Of a DNA stretch of 64,000 nt, positions 17,552 through 26,442 are shown piece after piece. The DNA is from Variovorax sp. MHTC-1 (GTDB lineage Bacteria > Pseudomonadota > Gammaproteobacteria > Burkholderiales > Burkholderiaceae_C). The position numbers were made by a program, and so were the translations under genes. How positions within the stretch are numbered: the first letter of the stretch is position 1; every line of letters begins with the position of its first letter. The stretch is from assembly GCF_003984645.1 (NCBI RefSeq), contig NZ_RWKI01000006.1:310001-374000 (forward strand), in the 5' to 3' direction. The notes under the pieces were generated by a model, which saw only the letters and a program-made list of their open reading frames with translations, did no database searches and was not told the origin of the DNA.

Positions 17552-18231
17552 CGCTCCCAGCCGCGCGCGCGCAGCTCGCAAGCCGGGCAGCTGCCGCAGC
17601 CATGGCCCCAGGCATGGCGCTGCGTGCGGTCGCCGAGGTAGCAGGTGTGCGTGTCCTCGACGATCAGCTCGACCAGCGGCTCGCCGCCCAGGCGGTGCGC
17701 CATCGCCCAGGTCGCGGCCTTGTCGATCCACATCAACGGCGTCTCGATCACGAAACGCCGATCCATGCCGAGCGAAAGCGCGAGCTGCATCGCCTTCATG
17801 GTGTCGTCGCGGCAGTCGGGATAGCCCGAGAAGTCGGTCTCGCACACGCCGGTGACGATCACCTCCAGCCCGCGCCGATAGGCCAGCGCGCCGGCCAGCG
17901 TGAGGAACATCAGATTGCGGCCCGGCACGAAGGTGTTGGGCAGTCCGTTGGCCTGCATCTCGAACGCGATGTCCTGCGTGAGCGATGAACTGCTGACCTG
18001 GCCCAGCACGTCGACGTTCAACAGGTGGTCTTCGCCCAGCCGCGGCGCCCAATGCGGGAAGCGCTCGCGCAGGTGCGCAAGCACGGTGGTGCGCGCCTCG
18101 AGCTCGACGCGATGGCGCTGGCCGTAGTCGAAACCGATGGTCTCGACGCGCTCGTACTTGGCGAGCGCCTCGGCCAGGCAGGTGGTGGAGTCCTGGCCGC
18201 CGGAGAACAGGACGAGGGCGGTGGTGTGCAT
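17530..18231 (-). CDS. queC: 7-cyano-7-deazaguanine synthase
   Basis: A 233-aa ATP-dependent enzyme converting 7-carboxy-7-deazaguanine to preQ0 in the queuosine pathway. The PP-loop SGGQDSTT begins at residue 10. Near the C-terminus the zinc-binding cysteines appear as THTCYLG and HGCGSCPAC, and [11 protein letters not shown] is another family signature. Length is normal. The other que genes are not in the window. It converges on the ABC gene with a 22-bp overlap. Confidence 0.95.
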   Translation of the reverse strand: MHTTALVLFSGGQDSTTCLAEALAKYERVETIGFDYGQRHRVELEARTTVLAHLRERFPHWAPRLGEDHLLNVDVLGQVSSSSLTQDIAFEMQANGLPNTFVPGRNLMFLTLAGALAYRRGLEVIVTGVCETDFSGYPDCRDDTMKAMQLALSLGMDRRFVIETPLMWIDKAATWAMAHRLGGEPLVELIVEDTHTCYLGDRTQRHAWGHGCGSCPACELRARGWERYAASSR

Positions 18232-18268
18232 GGTGGTGGTCGACGTGTCGGGCGGGGGTGCAAGTTTG

Positions 18269-18475
18269 TCAGGGCCGGCCTTCCAGCAAGTCCTTGACCT
18301 GGCGAGACGTCACGTGTGGCACGTGGAACGGCAAGACGAAGATCCAAAAACCCGCCTTCTTTCGCATCAGCAAGCGCCGCTCATCGTCAGAGACCACTCC
18401 TGAATTCGTTTCCCGAGGCGTCGGTGAGCGCACACGCGTTCGGTTTTTTGCTGCAGAAAGGGTATCGAACTTCAT
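18269..18475 (-). CDS. Small hypothetical ORF coupled to the DUF1854 gene
   Basis: I do not recognise this 68-aa ORF. Its ATG overlaps the stop of the DUF1854 gene as ATGA (18472-18475), the same junction that joins the DUF1854 gene to the ABC transporter upstream. It therefore looks like a third translationally coupled member. The sequence is basic and includes the hydrophobic run [15 protein letters not shown] and ends [14 protein letters not shown]. Base composition is less GC-rich than its neighbours. It may equally be a chance ORF in a 240-bp intergenic stretch. Confidence 0.4.
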   Translation of the reverse strand: MKFDTLSAAKNRTRVRSPTPRETNSGVVSDDERRLLMRKKAGFWIFVLPFHVPHVTSRQVKDLLEGRP

Positions 18476-19020
18476 AGAAACCGCTCCAGCAACTTCCGCG
18501 ACCCCCGGTCCAGCGCCGTCACATCGGGAATGCGGAACTGCACCCCGTGCGCGCTCGCGATCAGCAGCGCGCCGCCTTCGAGCCGGCGGATGTCTTCCTC
18601 GGCCTTGAGCACGAAGCTGGTCTCGCCGCGGTCGGTGCTCACCTGCCAGGTGCTGGGCACGCCGAAGCTCGACACCTTGTGCAGCTTCCGCAGCGTGGGG
18701 GCGAAGTCGCGCGCGGCCAGTTCCTGCGCCAGCAGCGTACGCACTTCCTCGGGCAAGTCGTCGACGCGATCGATCCACAGCAGCTCGCGGCCGTCGCTGC
18801 CGACCAGCGACAGGCCGTCGCCCGGCGCGCTGAGCGGGAAGGCGCGCACCGGCACCACGCCGGCATGGCGGACGCCCTCGGCGTCGACCAGCACCAGACG
18901 GCCGAAGCCGTCGCGTTCCAATTGGCAATCGAGGTTCTTTGCCCCCACGCTTGCCACTTCGTGTGCTGCGCTGCCCCCAAAGGGGGCGTTCGCGCCTTCG
19001 GGCGGCCGGGCGGCGTTCAT
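18472..19020 (-). CDS. DUF1854 protein linked to cyanophycin metabolism
   Basis: A 182-aa soluble protein of the DUF1854 family, which in betaproteobacteria is regularly found next to cyanophycin synthetase genes. The core, from about residue 30, includes LERDGFGRLVLVDAEG, HAGVVPVRAFPLSAPG and IDRVDDLPEEVRTLL. The first 28 or so residues (ARPPEGANAPFGGSAAHEVASVG) are encoded by a dispersed-repeat sequence rather than by family-conserved sequence. The start overlaps the ABC transporter stop by ATGA. Its molecular function is unknown; context suggests it works with the transporter. Confidence 0.85.
   Translation of the reverse strand: MNAARPPEGANAPFGGSAAHEVASVGAKNLDCQLERDGFGRLVLVDAEGVRHAGVVPVRAFPLSAPGDGLSLVGSDGRELLWIDRVDDLPEEVRTLLAQELAARDFAPTLRKLHKVSSFGVPSTWQVSTDRGETSFVLKAEEDIRRLEGGALLIASAHGVQFRIPDVTALDRGSRKLLERFL
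18941..19010. repeat. Dispersed repeat forming the DUF1854 N-terminus
   Basis: The stretch contains GCCCCCAAAGGGGGC (18970-18984), CACTTCGTGTG (18957-18967) and the palindromic GCGCCTTCGGGC. These are the same building blocks as in the intergenic elements elsewhere in the window. Here they lie inside the coding sequence just after the start codon at 19020. Confidence 0.6.
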
Positions 19021-21293
19021 GCCTCACCCGCCGGATGCGCCGCATGGCCGCCGAGCGCCAGCGCGACCGAAGCGCGCTCGGCCGCGGAACCCGGGCTTTC
19101 GTCGTCGGCCTGCCGCAGCTGCGCCTGGTAGAGCCGCCAGTAGGCACCCTGCTTGTCCATCAGCGCATCGTGCGGACCGACCTCGACGATCTCGCCGCGG
19201 TCCATCACGACCAGCCGGTCGGCCTTGCGCAAGGTAGAGAGCCGGTGCGCGATGGCGATGGTGGTGCGGCCCTGCACCAGGTTGTCGAGCGCCTTCTGGA
19301 TTTCCTTCTCGGTCTCGGTGTCGACCGCCGAGGTCGCCTCGTCGAGGATCAGGATGCGCGGGTCGATCAGCAATGCGCGCGCAATGCTGATGCGCTGCCG
19401 CTCGCCGCCCGACAAGCCCTGCCCGCGCTCGCCGACCAGCGAGTCGTAGCCGTGCGGGAGGCGCAGGATGAAGTCGTGCGCATGGGCGGCGCGCGCCGCG
19501 GCGACGATTTCCTCGCGCGTGGCACCGGGCTTGCCGTAGGCGATGTTCTGCGCGATGGTGCCGAAGAACAGGAAGGGCTCCTGCAGCACCAGCCCGACAT
19601 GGCGCCGGTAGTCGGCCACGGCGAAGCGGCGGATGTCGGTGCCGTCGACCAGGATGGCGCCGTCGGTCACGTCGTAGAAGCGGCAGATCAGGTTGACCAG
19701 CGTGCTCTTGCCCGAGCCGCTGTGGCCGACCAGGCCGATCATCTCGCCCGGCTCGATCACCAGGTCGAGGTCGCGGATCACGGCGCGGCTGCCGTAGCGG
19801 AAACCGACATCGGCCATCTCGATGCGCCCCTGCACGCGCTCGACCTTCACCGGATTCGCCGGCTCGGGCACGTTGCTCACGTGGTCGAGGATGTCGAAGA
19901 TGCGCTTGGCGCCGGCGGCCGCCTTCTGCGTGACCGAGACGATGCGGCTCATCGAATCGAGCCGCGTGTAGAAGCGCCCGATGTAGGCGATGAATGCCGT
20001 CAGCACGCCGACCGTGATGCGGCCGCGCGCTACCTGCCAGATGCCGAAGCCCCAGACCACCAGCAGCCCGATCTCGGTGAGCAGCGACACGCTGGGCGTG
20101 AACAGCGACCAGGTCTTGTTGAGCTTGTCGTTGACCTGCAGGTTGTAGGCATTGGCGGCATGGAAGCGGCGCGCCTCACGCTTTTCCTGCGCGAAGGCCT
20201 TGACCACGCGGATGCCGGGAATGGTGTCGGCCAGCACGTTGGTGACCTCGCTCCAGACGCGGTCGATCTTCTCGAAGCCGGTGCGCAGCCGGTCGCGCAC
20301 CACGTGGATCATCCAGGCGATGAAGGGCAGCGGCACCAGCGTGACCACGGCCAAGAGCGGATTGATCGAGACCAGGATCACCGCGGTCATCGCGATCATC
20401 AGCACGTCGGTCAGGAAGTCCAGCGCATGCAGCGAGAGGAAAACGTTGATGCGGTCGGTCTCCGAACCGATGCGCGCCATCAGGTCGCCGGTGCGCTTGC
20501 CGCCGAAGTAATCGAGCGGCAAGGTGAGCAAGTGTTCGTAAGTGGTGGTGCGCAGGTCGGCGCCGATGCGTTCGGACACCAGCGCCAGCAGGTAGGTGCG
20601 GGCCCAGCCCAGCGCCCAGCCGGCCAGCGCGGCGGCCAGCAGCGCACTGAGGAACATCGCGACCTTGCCGAAGGCGATCTGCTGGCCGTTCTGGAACGGG
20701 ATCAGGATGTCGTCCATCAGCGGAATGGTCAGGTAGGGCGGCACCAGCGTGGCGGCGGTCGAGGCCAGGGTGAGCAGGAAGCCGGCGATCAGCTGCTTGC
20801 GGTAAGGCTTGGCGAAACGGCCCAGCCGCAACAGGACCCAGGTGGAGGGCGGGGTCTGGAGCTCGGGCTCGGAAAGTGCCGCCTCGTCCGCCTCGGCGGC
20901 CACTGCTGTCGCCTGCGCGACACCAGCCGCCTGCTGGCCGAACAGCTTCTGCAGCCGCAGCGCGGCCGCCTGGTGGCGCAGGGTATAGCGCCAGCGCGCC
21001 AGCCGCCCGCGCAGATCCAGCAGGTCGAGGGTGCCGACGCCGGCGTGGTCGGCCAGTTGCAAATCCAGCCCCGGCGCGGCCAGCGGCCATTCGGCCCAGG
21101 CGCCTTCGGAATCGCGGGCCAGCAGGCGCCGATCGGTCAGCGCCAACAGGCCGGACGCAAACCGAAGTTCGCCATCGAGGTCAACCGGCACGGTCGCCAG
21201 AACGTTTTCCGCGGCTCTGAGCCGGCTTTTCAGTGCCTCAGAGGCCTCCTCTTCTCCGCCCTCCGGGGTGCCGACTGGATCGTGATGTTGCAT
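19017..21293 (-). CDS. Cyanophycin-associated ABC transporter (fused permease-ATPase)
   Basis: A 758-aa type-1 ABC exporter-like protein. About residues 1-130 form an N-terminal soluble domain with a PH-like look (GLLALTDRRLLARDSEG) that is absent from ordinary exporters. The six-helix permease domain follows (about 160-470). The ATPase domain has Walker [13 protein letters not shown], signature LSGGERQRISIAR and Walker B ILILDEATSAVD. I chose MQHHDPVG at 21293; an upstream reading to 21368 would overlap the divergent cphA reading. The gene is the first of an ATGA-coupled chain with the DUF1854 gene. Its family is found with cyanophycin genes, but the substrate is unknown. Confidence 0.85.
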   Translation of the reverse strand: MQHHDPVGTPEGGEEEASEALKSRLRAAENVLATVPVDLDGELRFASGLLALTDRRLLARDSEGAWAEWPLAAPGLDLQLADHAGVGTLDLLDLRGRLARWRYTLRHQAAALRLQKLFGQQAAGVAQATAVAAEADEAALSEPELQTPPSTWVLLRLGRFAKPYRKQLIAGFLLTLASTAATLVPPYLTIPLMDDILIPFQNGQQIAFGKVAMFLSALLAAALAGWALGWARTYLLALVSERIGADLRTTTYEHLLTLPLDYFGGKRTGDLMARIGSETDRINVFLSLHALDFLTDVLMIAMTAVILVSINPLLAVVTLVPLPFIAWMIHVVRDRLRTGFEKIDRVWSEVTNVLADTIPGIRVVKAFAQEKREARRFHAANAYNLQVNDKLNKTWSLFTPSVSLLTEIGLLVVWGFGIWQVARGRITVGVLTAFIAYIGRFYTRLDSMSRIVSVTQKAAAGAKRIFDILDHVSNVPEPANPVKVERVQGRIEMADVGFRYGSRAVIRDLDLVIEPGEMIGLVGHSGSGKSTLVNLICRFYDVTDGAILVDGTDIRRFAVADYRRHVGLVLQEPFLFFGTIAQNIAYGKPGATREEIVAAARAAHAHDFILRLPHGYDSLVGERGQGLSGGERQRISIARALLIDPRILILDEATSAVDTETEKEIQKALDNLVQGRTTIAIAHRLSTLRKADRLVVMDRGEIVEVGPHDALMDKQGAYWRLYQAQLRQADDESPGSAAERASVALALGGHAAHPAGEA

Positions 21294-21420
21294 TGTGTTT
21301 CTGTGTCTCTGGCCCGCGACGGGGCCCTTCATGGCGCCTGCCGGGCGCCGATTCTGACCGATGACCATGGGCGCGCCTGAAGTCGGCCCCGTGCTCGGTC
21401 AAAGCACAACGAACGTTCTC

Positions 21421-23661
21421 ATGACCCGTTTCGACGACATCCGCCTCTTGCGCGTCAACTATTTGCGCGGCCCCAACCTCTGGACCTACCGGCCCGTATT
21501 GGAAGTCTGGCTCGACCTCGGCGCGCTCGAGGACTATCCCTCCAACAAGATCTCCGGCTTCACCGAGCGCCTGACCAGGCTGCTGCCGGCCCTGATCGAG
21601 CACCATTGCGGCGTCGGCGAACGCGGCGGCTTCATCCAGCGCCTGACCGAGGGCACCTGGTCGGGCCACGTGCTGGAGCACGTCGTGATCGAGCTGCTCA
21701 ACCTGGCCGGCATGCCGACGGGTTTCGGCCAGACGCGCAGCACCTCCAAGTACGGCGTCTACCGCATGGTGTTCCGCGCCCGCGACGAGCAGGTCGCCCG
21801 CGTCGCCCTGGCCGAGGGCCACCGCCTGCTGATGGCCGCCATCAACAACGACCCCTTCGAGGCCGCCGACGTGCAGCGCGCGGTCGATGCGGTCAAGGCC
21901 AAGGTCGAGGACTGCTACCTGGGCCCGAGCACGGCCTGCATCGTCAGCGCCGCCACCGACCGCGGCATACCGCACATGCGGCTCAACAGCGGCAACCTGG
22001 TTCAGCTCGGCTACGGCGCCAACCAGCAGCGCATCTGGACCGCCGAGACCGACTACACCAGTGCGATCGGCGAATCGATCGCCAGCGACAAGGAGCTCAC
22101 CAAGTCCTTGCTGGCCAACTGCGGCGTGCCGGTGCCCGAAGGCCAGGTGGTGGCCAACGCGCAGGAAGCCTGGGAAGCCGCCGAAGACATCGGCCTGCCG
22201 GTGGCCGTCAAGCCCTCCGACGCCAACCACGGCCGCGGCGTCTCGCTCGAGCTCCATACCCGCGAGGAAGTGGAAGCCGCCTTCGCCGTCGCCGAGCCCG
22301 AGGGCAGCGACGTGATGGTCGAGCGCTTCATCCGCGGCCACGAGCATCGCCTGCTGGTGGTCGGCGGCCAGGTGGTCGCGGCCGCGCGCGGCGAGATCAT
22401 CACGGTGACCGGCGACGGCGCCTCCACCGTGGCCCAGCTGATCGACAGCCAGCTCAACAGCGACCCGCGGCGCGGCGCGGAAGAAGAATTCCCGCTCGAC
22501 GTGATCGACGTCGCGACCGACGCCAAGCTGCAGCTCGAGCTCAAGCGCCAGGAACTGGACGCGGCCGCCGTGCCCGCCGCCGGCCGGGTCGTCACGATCC
22601 AGCGCAACGGCAACATGGCCATCGACTGCACCGACCAGGTGCATCCCGAGGTCGCGCATGCCGCCGTGCTGGCGGTCCGCGTGGTCGGCCTCGACATCGC
22701 CGGTGTCGACCTCGTGGCCCAGGACATCGGTCGCCCGCTGGCGCAGCAAGGCGGCGCCATCGTCGAAGTCAACGCCGGCCCCGGTCTGCTGATGCACCTG
22801 AAGCCGGCCGTCGGCTCGCCGCGCCCGGTGGGCCGCGCCATCTGCGACCACCTCTTTCCCGACGACGCGCCGGGCCGCATCCCGGTGGTCGGCGTGGCCG
22901 GCTCGCGCGGCACCGCCGTGCTCTCGCGCCTGGTCGCGTGGCTGATCGGCCTGGGCGGACGCCATACCGGCCTGGCCTGCCGCGACGGCTTGTTCCTCGA
23001 GCGCCGCCGCGTCGACGCGCGCGACAGCGCCACCTGGGACGCCGGCCGCCGCCTGCTGGTGAATCGGGCCGTGCAGGCGGTGGTGATCGAGAACGGCGCC
23101 CAGACCATCCTGCGCGACGGCCTGGCCTACGACCGCTGCGAGGTCGGCATCGTGACCGATCTCGACGGCGCCGAAGACCTGGCCGAGTTCGACATTACCG
23201 AGAGCGACCAGATGGTCAGGGTGCTGCGCACCCAGGTCGACGTGGTGCTGCCCGAAGGCACCGCCGTGCTGAACGCCGCGGACATGCGCGTCGCCGGCCT
23301 TGCGCCGCTGTGCGATGGCGAGGTGATCCTCTATTCGATCGACCCGCAAGCCGAGGCACTGGCCAAGCACCAGAGCGCCGGCGGCAAGGCCGTGCTGGTG
23401 CGGCAAGACCGCGTGGTGCTGGCCAACGGCAGCAGCGAATCCTTCCTCCCCGGCCTCGGCCGGCTGACCATCTGGCGCGCCACGCATGCGGGCGTCGGCC
23501 TCGAGAGCCTGCTCGCCGCGGTTGCCGCGGCCTGGGCGCTGGGCATTCCGCTCGGCCTGATCGGCGCCGGCGTCGAAGCTTTCGAAGCCGACCTGCAGTC
23601 GGCGCTCGCCTCGCTGCAGCTGTCCCAGACCCTGCTTTCGCCCGAACTTCAACTGGCCTGA
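21421..23661 (+). CDS. cphA': Cyanophycin synthetase-like protein with dead Mur-ligase site
   Basis: A 746-aa homologue of cyanophycin synthetase. The N-terminal domain (to about 160) and the ATP-grasp domain (about 165-480) are intact, with VAVKPSDANHGRGV, VMVERFIRGHEHRLLVV and IVEVNAGPGLLMHL. In the Mur-ligase part the P-loop is replaced by GVAGSRGTAV (about 491-500), with no Lys. The protein stops after the central lobe, so the last Mur lobe present in the neighbouring synthetase is missing. This is the architecture of CphA2, which polymerises beta-aspartyl-arginine dipeptides. I chose ATG 21421 because homology begins directly there; 21361 would add 20 unrelated residues. It precedes cphA by 44 bp. 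Confidence 0.88.
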   Translation: MTRFDDIRLLRVNYLRGPNLWTYRPVLEVWLDLGALEDYPSNKISGFTERLTRLLPALIEHHCGVGERGGFIQRLTEGTWSGHVLEHVVIELLNLAGMPTGFGQTRSTSKYGVYRMVFRARDEQVARVALAEGHRLLMAAINNDPFEAADVQRAVDAVKAKVEDCYLGPSTACIVSAATDRGIPHMRLNSGNLVQLGYGANQQRIWTAETDYTSAIGESIASDKELTKSLLANCGVPVPEGQVVANAQEAWEAAEDIGLPVAVKPSDANHGRGVSLELHTREEVEAAFAVAEPEGSDVMVERFIRGHEHRLLVVGGQVVAAARGEIITVTGDGASTVAQLIDSQLNSDPRRGAEEEFPLDVIDVATDAKLQLELKRQELDAAAVPAAGRVVTIQRNGNMAIDCTDQVHPEVAHAAVLAVRVVGLDIAGVDLVAQDIGRPLAQQGGAIVEVNAGPGLLMHLKPAVGSPRPVGRAICDHLFPDDAPGRIPVVGVAGSRGTAVLSRLVAWLIGLGGRHTGLACRDGLFLERRRVDARDSATWDAGRRLLVNRAVQAVVIENGAQTILRDGLAYDRCEVGIVTDLDGAEDLAEFDITESDQMVRVLRTQVDVVLPEGTAVLNAADMRVAGLAPLCDGEVILYSIDPQAEALAKHQSAGGKAVLVRQDRVVLANGSSESFLPGLGRLTIWRATHAGVGLESLLAAVAAAWALGIPLGLIGAGVEAFEADLQSALASLQLSQTLLSPELQLA

Positions 23662-23705
23662 CCGGCAGAACCCCAGGTTCGCCGGCGCCCTACTGCCCCA
23701 CCCTT

Positions 23706-26273
23706 ATGGAAGTCACCCGCATCCGCGCCCTGCGCGGGCCCAATCTCTGGAGCCGCCACACCTGCATCGAAGCGATCGTCAGGTGCACCGGCGACGAGAA
23801 CGCGATCCGCCGCCTGCCCGGCTTCGAAACGCGCCTGCGCGCGCTGTTCCCGACCATCGGCGAGCTGCACCCGATCGTGCTCGGCCAGCCGCTCGCGCTG
23901 GCGCATGTGCTCGAGAACGCGGCCGTGGCGCTGCAGGCCCAGGCCGGCTGCGCGGTGAACTTCGGCCACACCGCGCGGACCGTCGATGAAGGCATCTACC
24001 AGGTCGCCTTCCAGTACAGCGAAGAACCGGTCGGCCGGCGCGCCCTCGAGCTGGCCGAGCAGCTGATCGCCGCCGCGCAGGCCGGCACGGCCTTCGACGC
24101 CGCCGCGGCCATCACCGAACTGCGCGACCTCGACGAGTCCGAGCGCCTGGGGCCGAGCACGGGCTCGATCGTCGACGCGGCCGTGGCGCGCGGCATCCCC
24201 TATCGCCGCCTCACCCGCGGCAGCCTGGTGCAGTTCGGCTGGGGTTCGAAGCAGCGCCGCATCCAGGCCGCCGAGGTCGACAGCACCAGCGGCGTGGCCG
24301 AATCGATCGCGCAGGACAAGGAGCTCACCAAGCAGCTGCTCAACGCGGCCGGCGTGCCGGTGCCGCTGGGCCGCCCGGTCCGCGACGCGGATGACGGCTG
24401 GGCCGCCGCACGAGAGATCGGCCTGCCGGTGGTCGTGAAGCCGCAGGACGGCAACCAGGGCAAGGGCGTCACGGTCAACATCACGACGCGCGAGCAGCTG
24501 CTCGCCGCCTACGACTCGGCCGCGGCCTACGGCGAAGTGATGGTCGAGAAATTCCTGCCGGGCTTCGACTTCCGCCTGCTGGTGGTGGGCGACAAGCTGG
24601 TGGCGGCGGCGCGGCGCGATCCGCCCCAGGTGATCGGCGACGGCAGGCAGACCGTGCGCCAGCTGGTCGGCCTGGTCAACCAGGACCCGCGCCGGGGCGA
24701 AGGCCACGCGACCTCGCTCACCAAGATCCGGCTCGACGAGATCGCGATCGGCCGCCTCGAAGCCCAAGGCCTCGCGCCCGACAGCGTGCCCGCGCTCGGC
24801 CAGCGCGTGGTGCTGCGCAACAACGCCAACCTCTCGACCGGCGGCACCGCCACCGACGTGACCGACACCGTGCATCCCGAAGTCGCGGCGCGCGCGGTCG
24901 ATGCCGCGCAGATGGTCGGGCTGCACATCTGCGGCGTCGACATGGTCTGCGAGAACGTGCTGCGCCCGCTGGAGGAGCAGCACGGCGGCGTGGTCGAGGT
25001 CAATGCTGCGCCGGGGCTGCGCATGCATATCTCGCCCTCCTTCGGCCGCGGCCGCGCGGTCGGCGAGGCGGTGATGGACACGCTGTTCGCCCACGGCGAC
25101 GACGGCCGCATCCCGGTGGTGGCAGTGACCGGCACCAACGGCAAGACCACCACCGCGCGCCTGATCAACCACCTGCTCGCCTCCAGCGGCCTGCGCACCG
25201 GCATGACCAACACCGACGGCGTCTACGTCGACGGCCGCCAGACCGACAGCGGCGACTGCAGTGGCCCGAAGAGCGCGCGCAACGTGCTGCTGCATCCGGA
25301 CGTCGACGCGGCGGTGTTCGAAGTGGCGCGCGGCGGCGTGCTGCGCGAGGGCCTGGGCTTCGACCGCTGCCAGGTGGCAGTGGTGACCAACATCGGCAGC
25401 GGCGACCACCTCGGACTCAACTACATCACCACGGTGGAAGACCTCGCGGTGCTCAAGCGCGTGATCGTGCGCAACGTGGCGCCCGGCGGCTACGCGGTGC
25501 TCAATGCGGCCGACCCCAACGTGGCCGCGATGGCCGCCACCTGCCCCGGCAGCGTGATCTTCTTCGCCGCCGACCGGCAGCATCCGGTGATGGCCACGCA
25601 CCGCGCGCAGGGCAAGCGCACCCTCTACGTCGACCAGGACACGCTCGTCGCCGCCGAAGGCTCGTGGCGCGAGCGCATTGCGCTGCGCGACGTGCAGATC
25701 ACGCGCAACGGCACCATCGGCTTCCAGGTCGACAACGTGATGGCCTCGGTCGCAGCGGCCTGGGCCGTGGGCCTGGACTGGGACACCATCCGCAGCGGCC
25801 TCGCGAGCTTCAAGAACGATGCCGCCGGCGTGCCGGGCCGCTTCAACGTGATGGACTACCGCGGCGCCACCGTGATCGCCGACTACGGCCACAACACCGA
25901 CGCCATGCGCGCGCTGGTGGCCGCGGTCGACACCATGCCGGCGAAGAAGCGCTCGGTGGTGATCAGCGGCGCCGGCGACCGCCGCGACTGCGACATCCGC
26001 GACCAGACCGCGATCCTCGGCCAGGCCTTCGACGACGTGATCCTCTACCAGGACGCGGCCCAGCGCGGCCGCGCCGACGGCGAGGTCATGGCGCTGCTGC
26101 GGCAAGGGCTCGAAGGCGCGCAGCGCACCCGTGCCATCGACGAGATCCGCGGCGAATTCATCGCCATCGACACGGCCCTCGACAGGCTTCAGCCAGGCGA
26201 TCTTTCGCTGATCCTGGTCGACCAGGTCGAGGAAGCGCTCGCTCACCTGGCTAAGCGCATCGCCGCAGGCTGA
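23706..26273 (+). CDS. cphA: Cyanophycin synthetase
   Basis: An 855-aa enzyme that makes the storage polymer multi-L-arginyl-poly-L-aspartate from Asp, Arg and ATP. The ATP-grasp domain adds Asp and the C-terminal Mur-ligase domain adds Arg. The ATP-grasp region has VVVKPQDGNQGKGV and VEVNAAPGLRMHI. The Mur domain has an intact P-loop GTNGKTTT at about 476-483, plus VTNIGSGDHLGL, and the final lobe with VIADYGHNTDAM. It follows the degenerate paralogue by 44 bp on the same strand. No cyanophycinase or isoaspartyl dipeptidase gene is in the window. Confidence 0.95.
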   Translation: MEVTRIRALRGPNLWSRHTCIEAIVRCTGDENAIRRLPGFETRLRALFPTIGELHPIVLGQPLALAHVLENAAVALQAQAGCAVNFGHTARTVDEGIYQVAFQYSEEPVGRRALELAEQLIAAAQAGTAFDAAAAITELRDLDESERLGPSTGSIVDAAVARGIPYRRLTRGSLVQFGWGSKQRRIQAAEVDSTSGVAESIAQDKELTKQLLNAAGVPVPLGRPVRDADDGWAAAREIGLPVVVKPQDGNQGKGVTVNITTREQLLAAYDSAAAYGEVMVEKFLPGFDFRLLVVGDKLVAAARRDPPQVIGDGRQTVRQLVGLVNQDPRRGEGHATSLTKIRLDEIAIGRLEAQGLAPDSVPALGQRVVLRNNANLSTGGTATDVTDTVHPEVAARAVDAAQMVGLHICGVDMVCENVLRPLEEQHGGVVEVNAAPGLRMHISPSFGRGRAVGEAVMDTLFAHGDDGRIPVVAVTGTNGKTTTARLINHLLASSGLRTGMTNTDGVYVDGRQTDSGDCSGPKSARNVLLHPDVDAAVFEVARGGVLREGLGFDRCQVAVVTNIGSGDHLGLNYITTVEDLAVLKRVIVRNVAPGGYAVLNAADPNVAAMAATCPGSVIFFAADRQHPVMATHRAQGKRTLYVDQDTLVAAEGSWRERIALRDVQITRNGTIGFQVDNVMASVAAAWAVGLDWDTIRSGLASFKNDAAGVPGRFNVMDYRGATVIADYGHNTDAMRALVAAVDTMPAKKRSVVISGAGDRRDCDIRDQTAILGQAFDDVILYQDAAQRGRADGEVMALLRQGLEGAQRTRAIDEIRGEFIAIDTALDRLQPGDLSLILVDQVEEALAHLAKRIAAG

Positions 26274-26442
26274 GCGCTCTGAGCCGGCGGCAGCCCGGCC
26301 GTCCTGCCGGACGTTTCCCACACGAAGCCGCGACACCTGGGCAGGATCGCGGCCACGCTGTCCCACAGTCTGCCCCGCTGGCCGCTACCAGACTGCCTTG
26401 ACCGGCGGCGCGCTGCGCCGTCCCCAGTCAAGGAGTGCTCTC

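Noticed and set aside
21361..21420. Upstream ATG for the first cyanophycin synthetase
   Set aside because: The extra 20 residues do not resemble the family, and conserved sequence begins right after the ATG at 21421; neither start has a strong ribosome site, so this stays somewhat open.
26274..26442. Terminator for cphA in the following 169 bp
   Set aside because: Several GC-rich inverted segments exist, but no clean stem with a T-run could be drawn.
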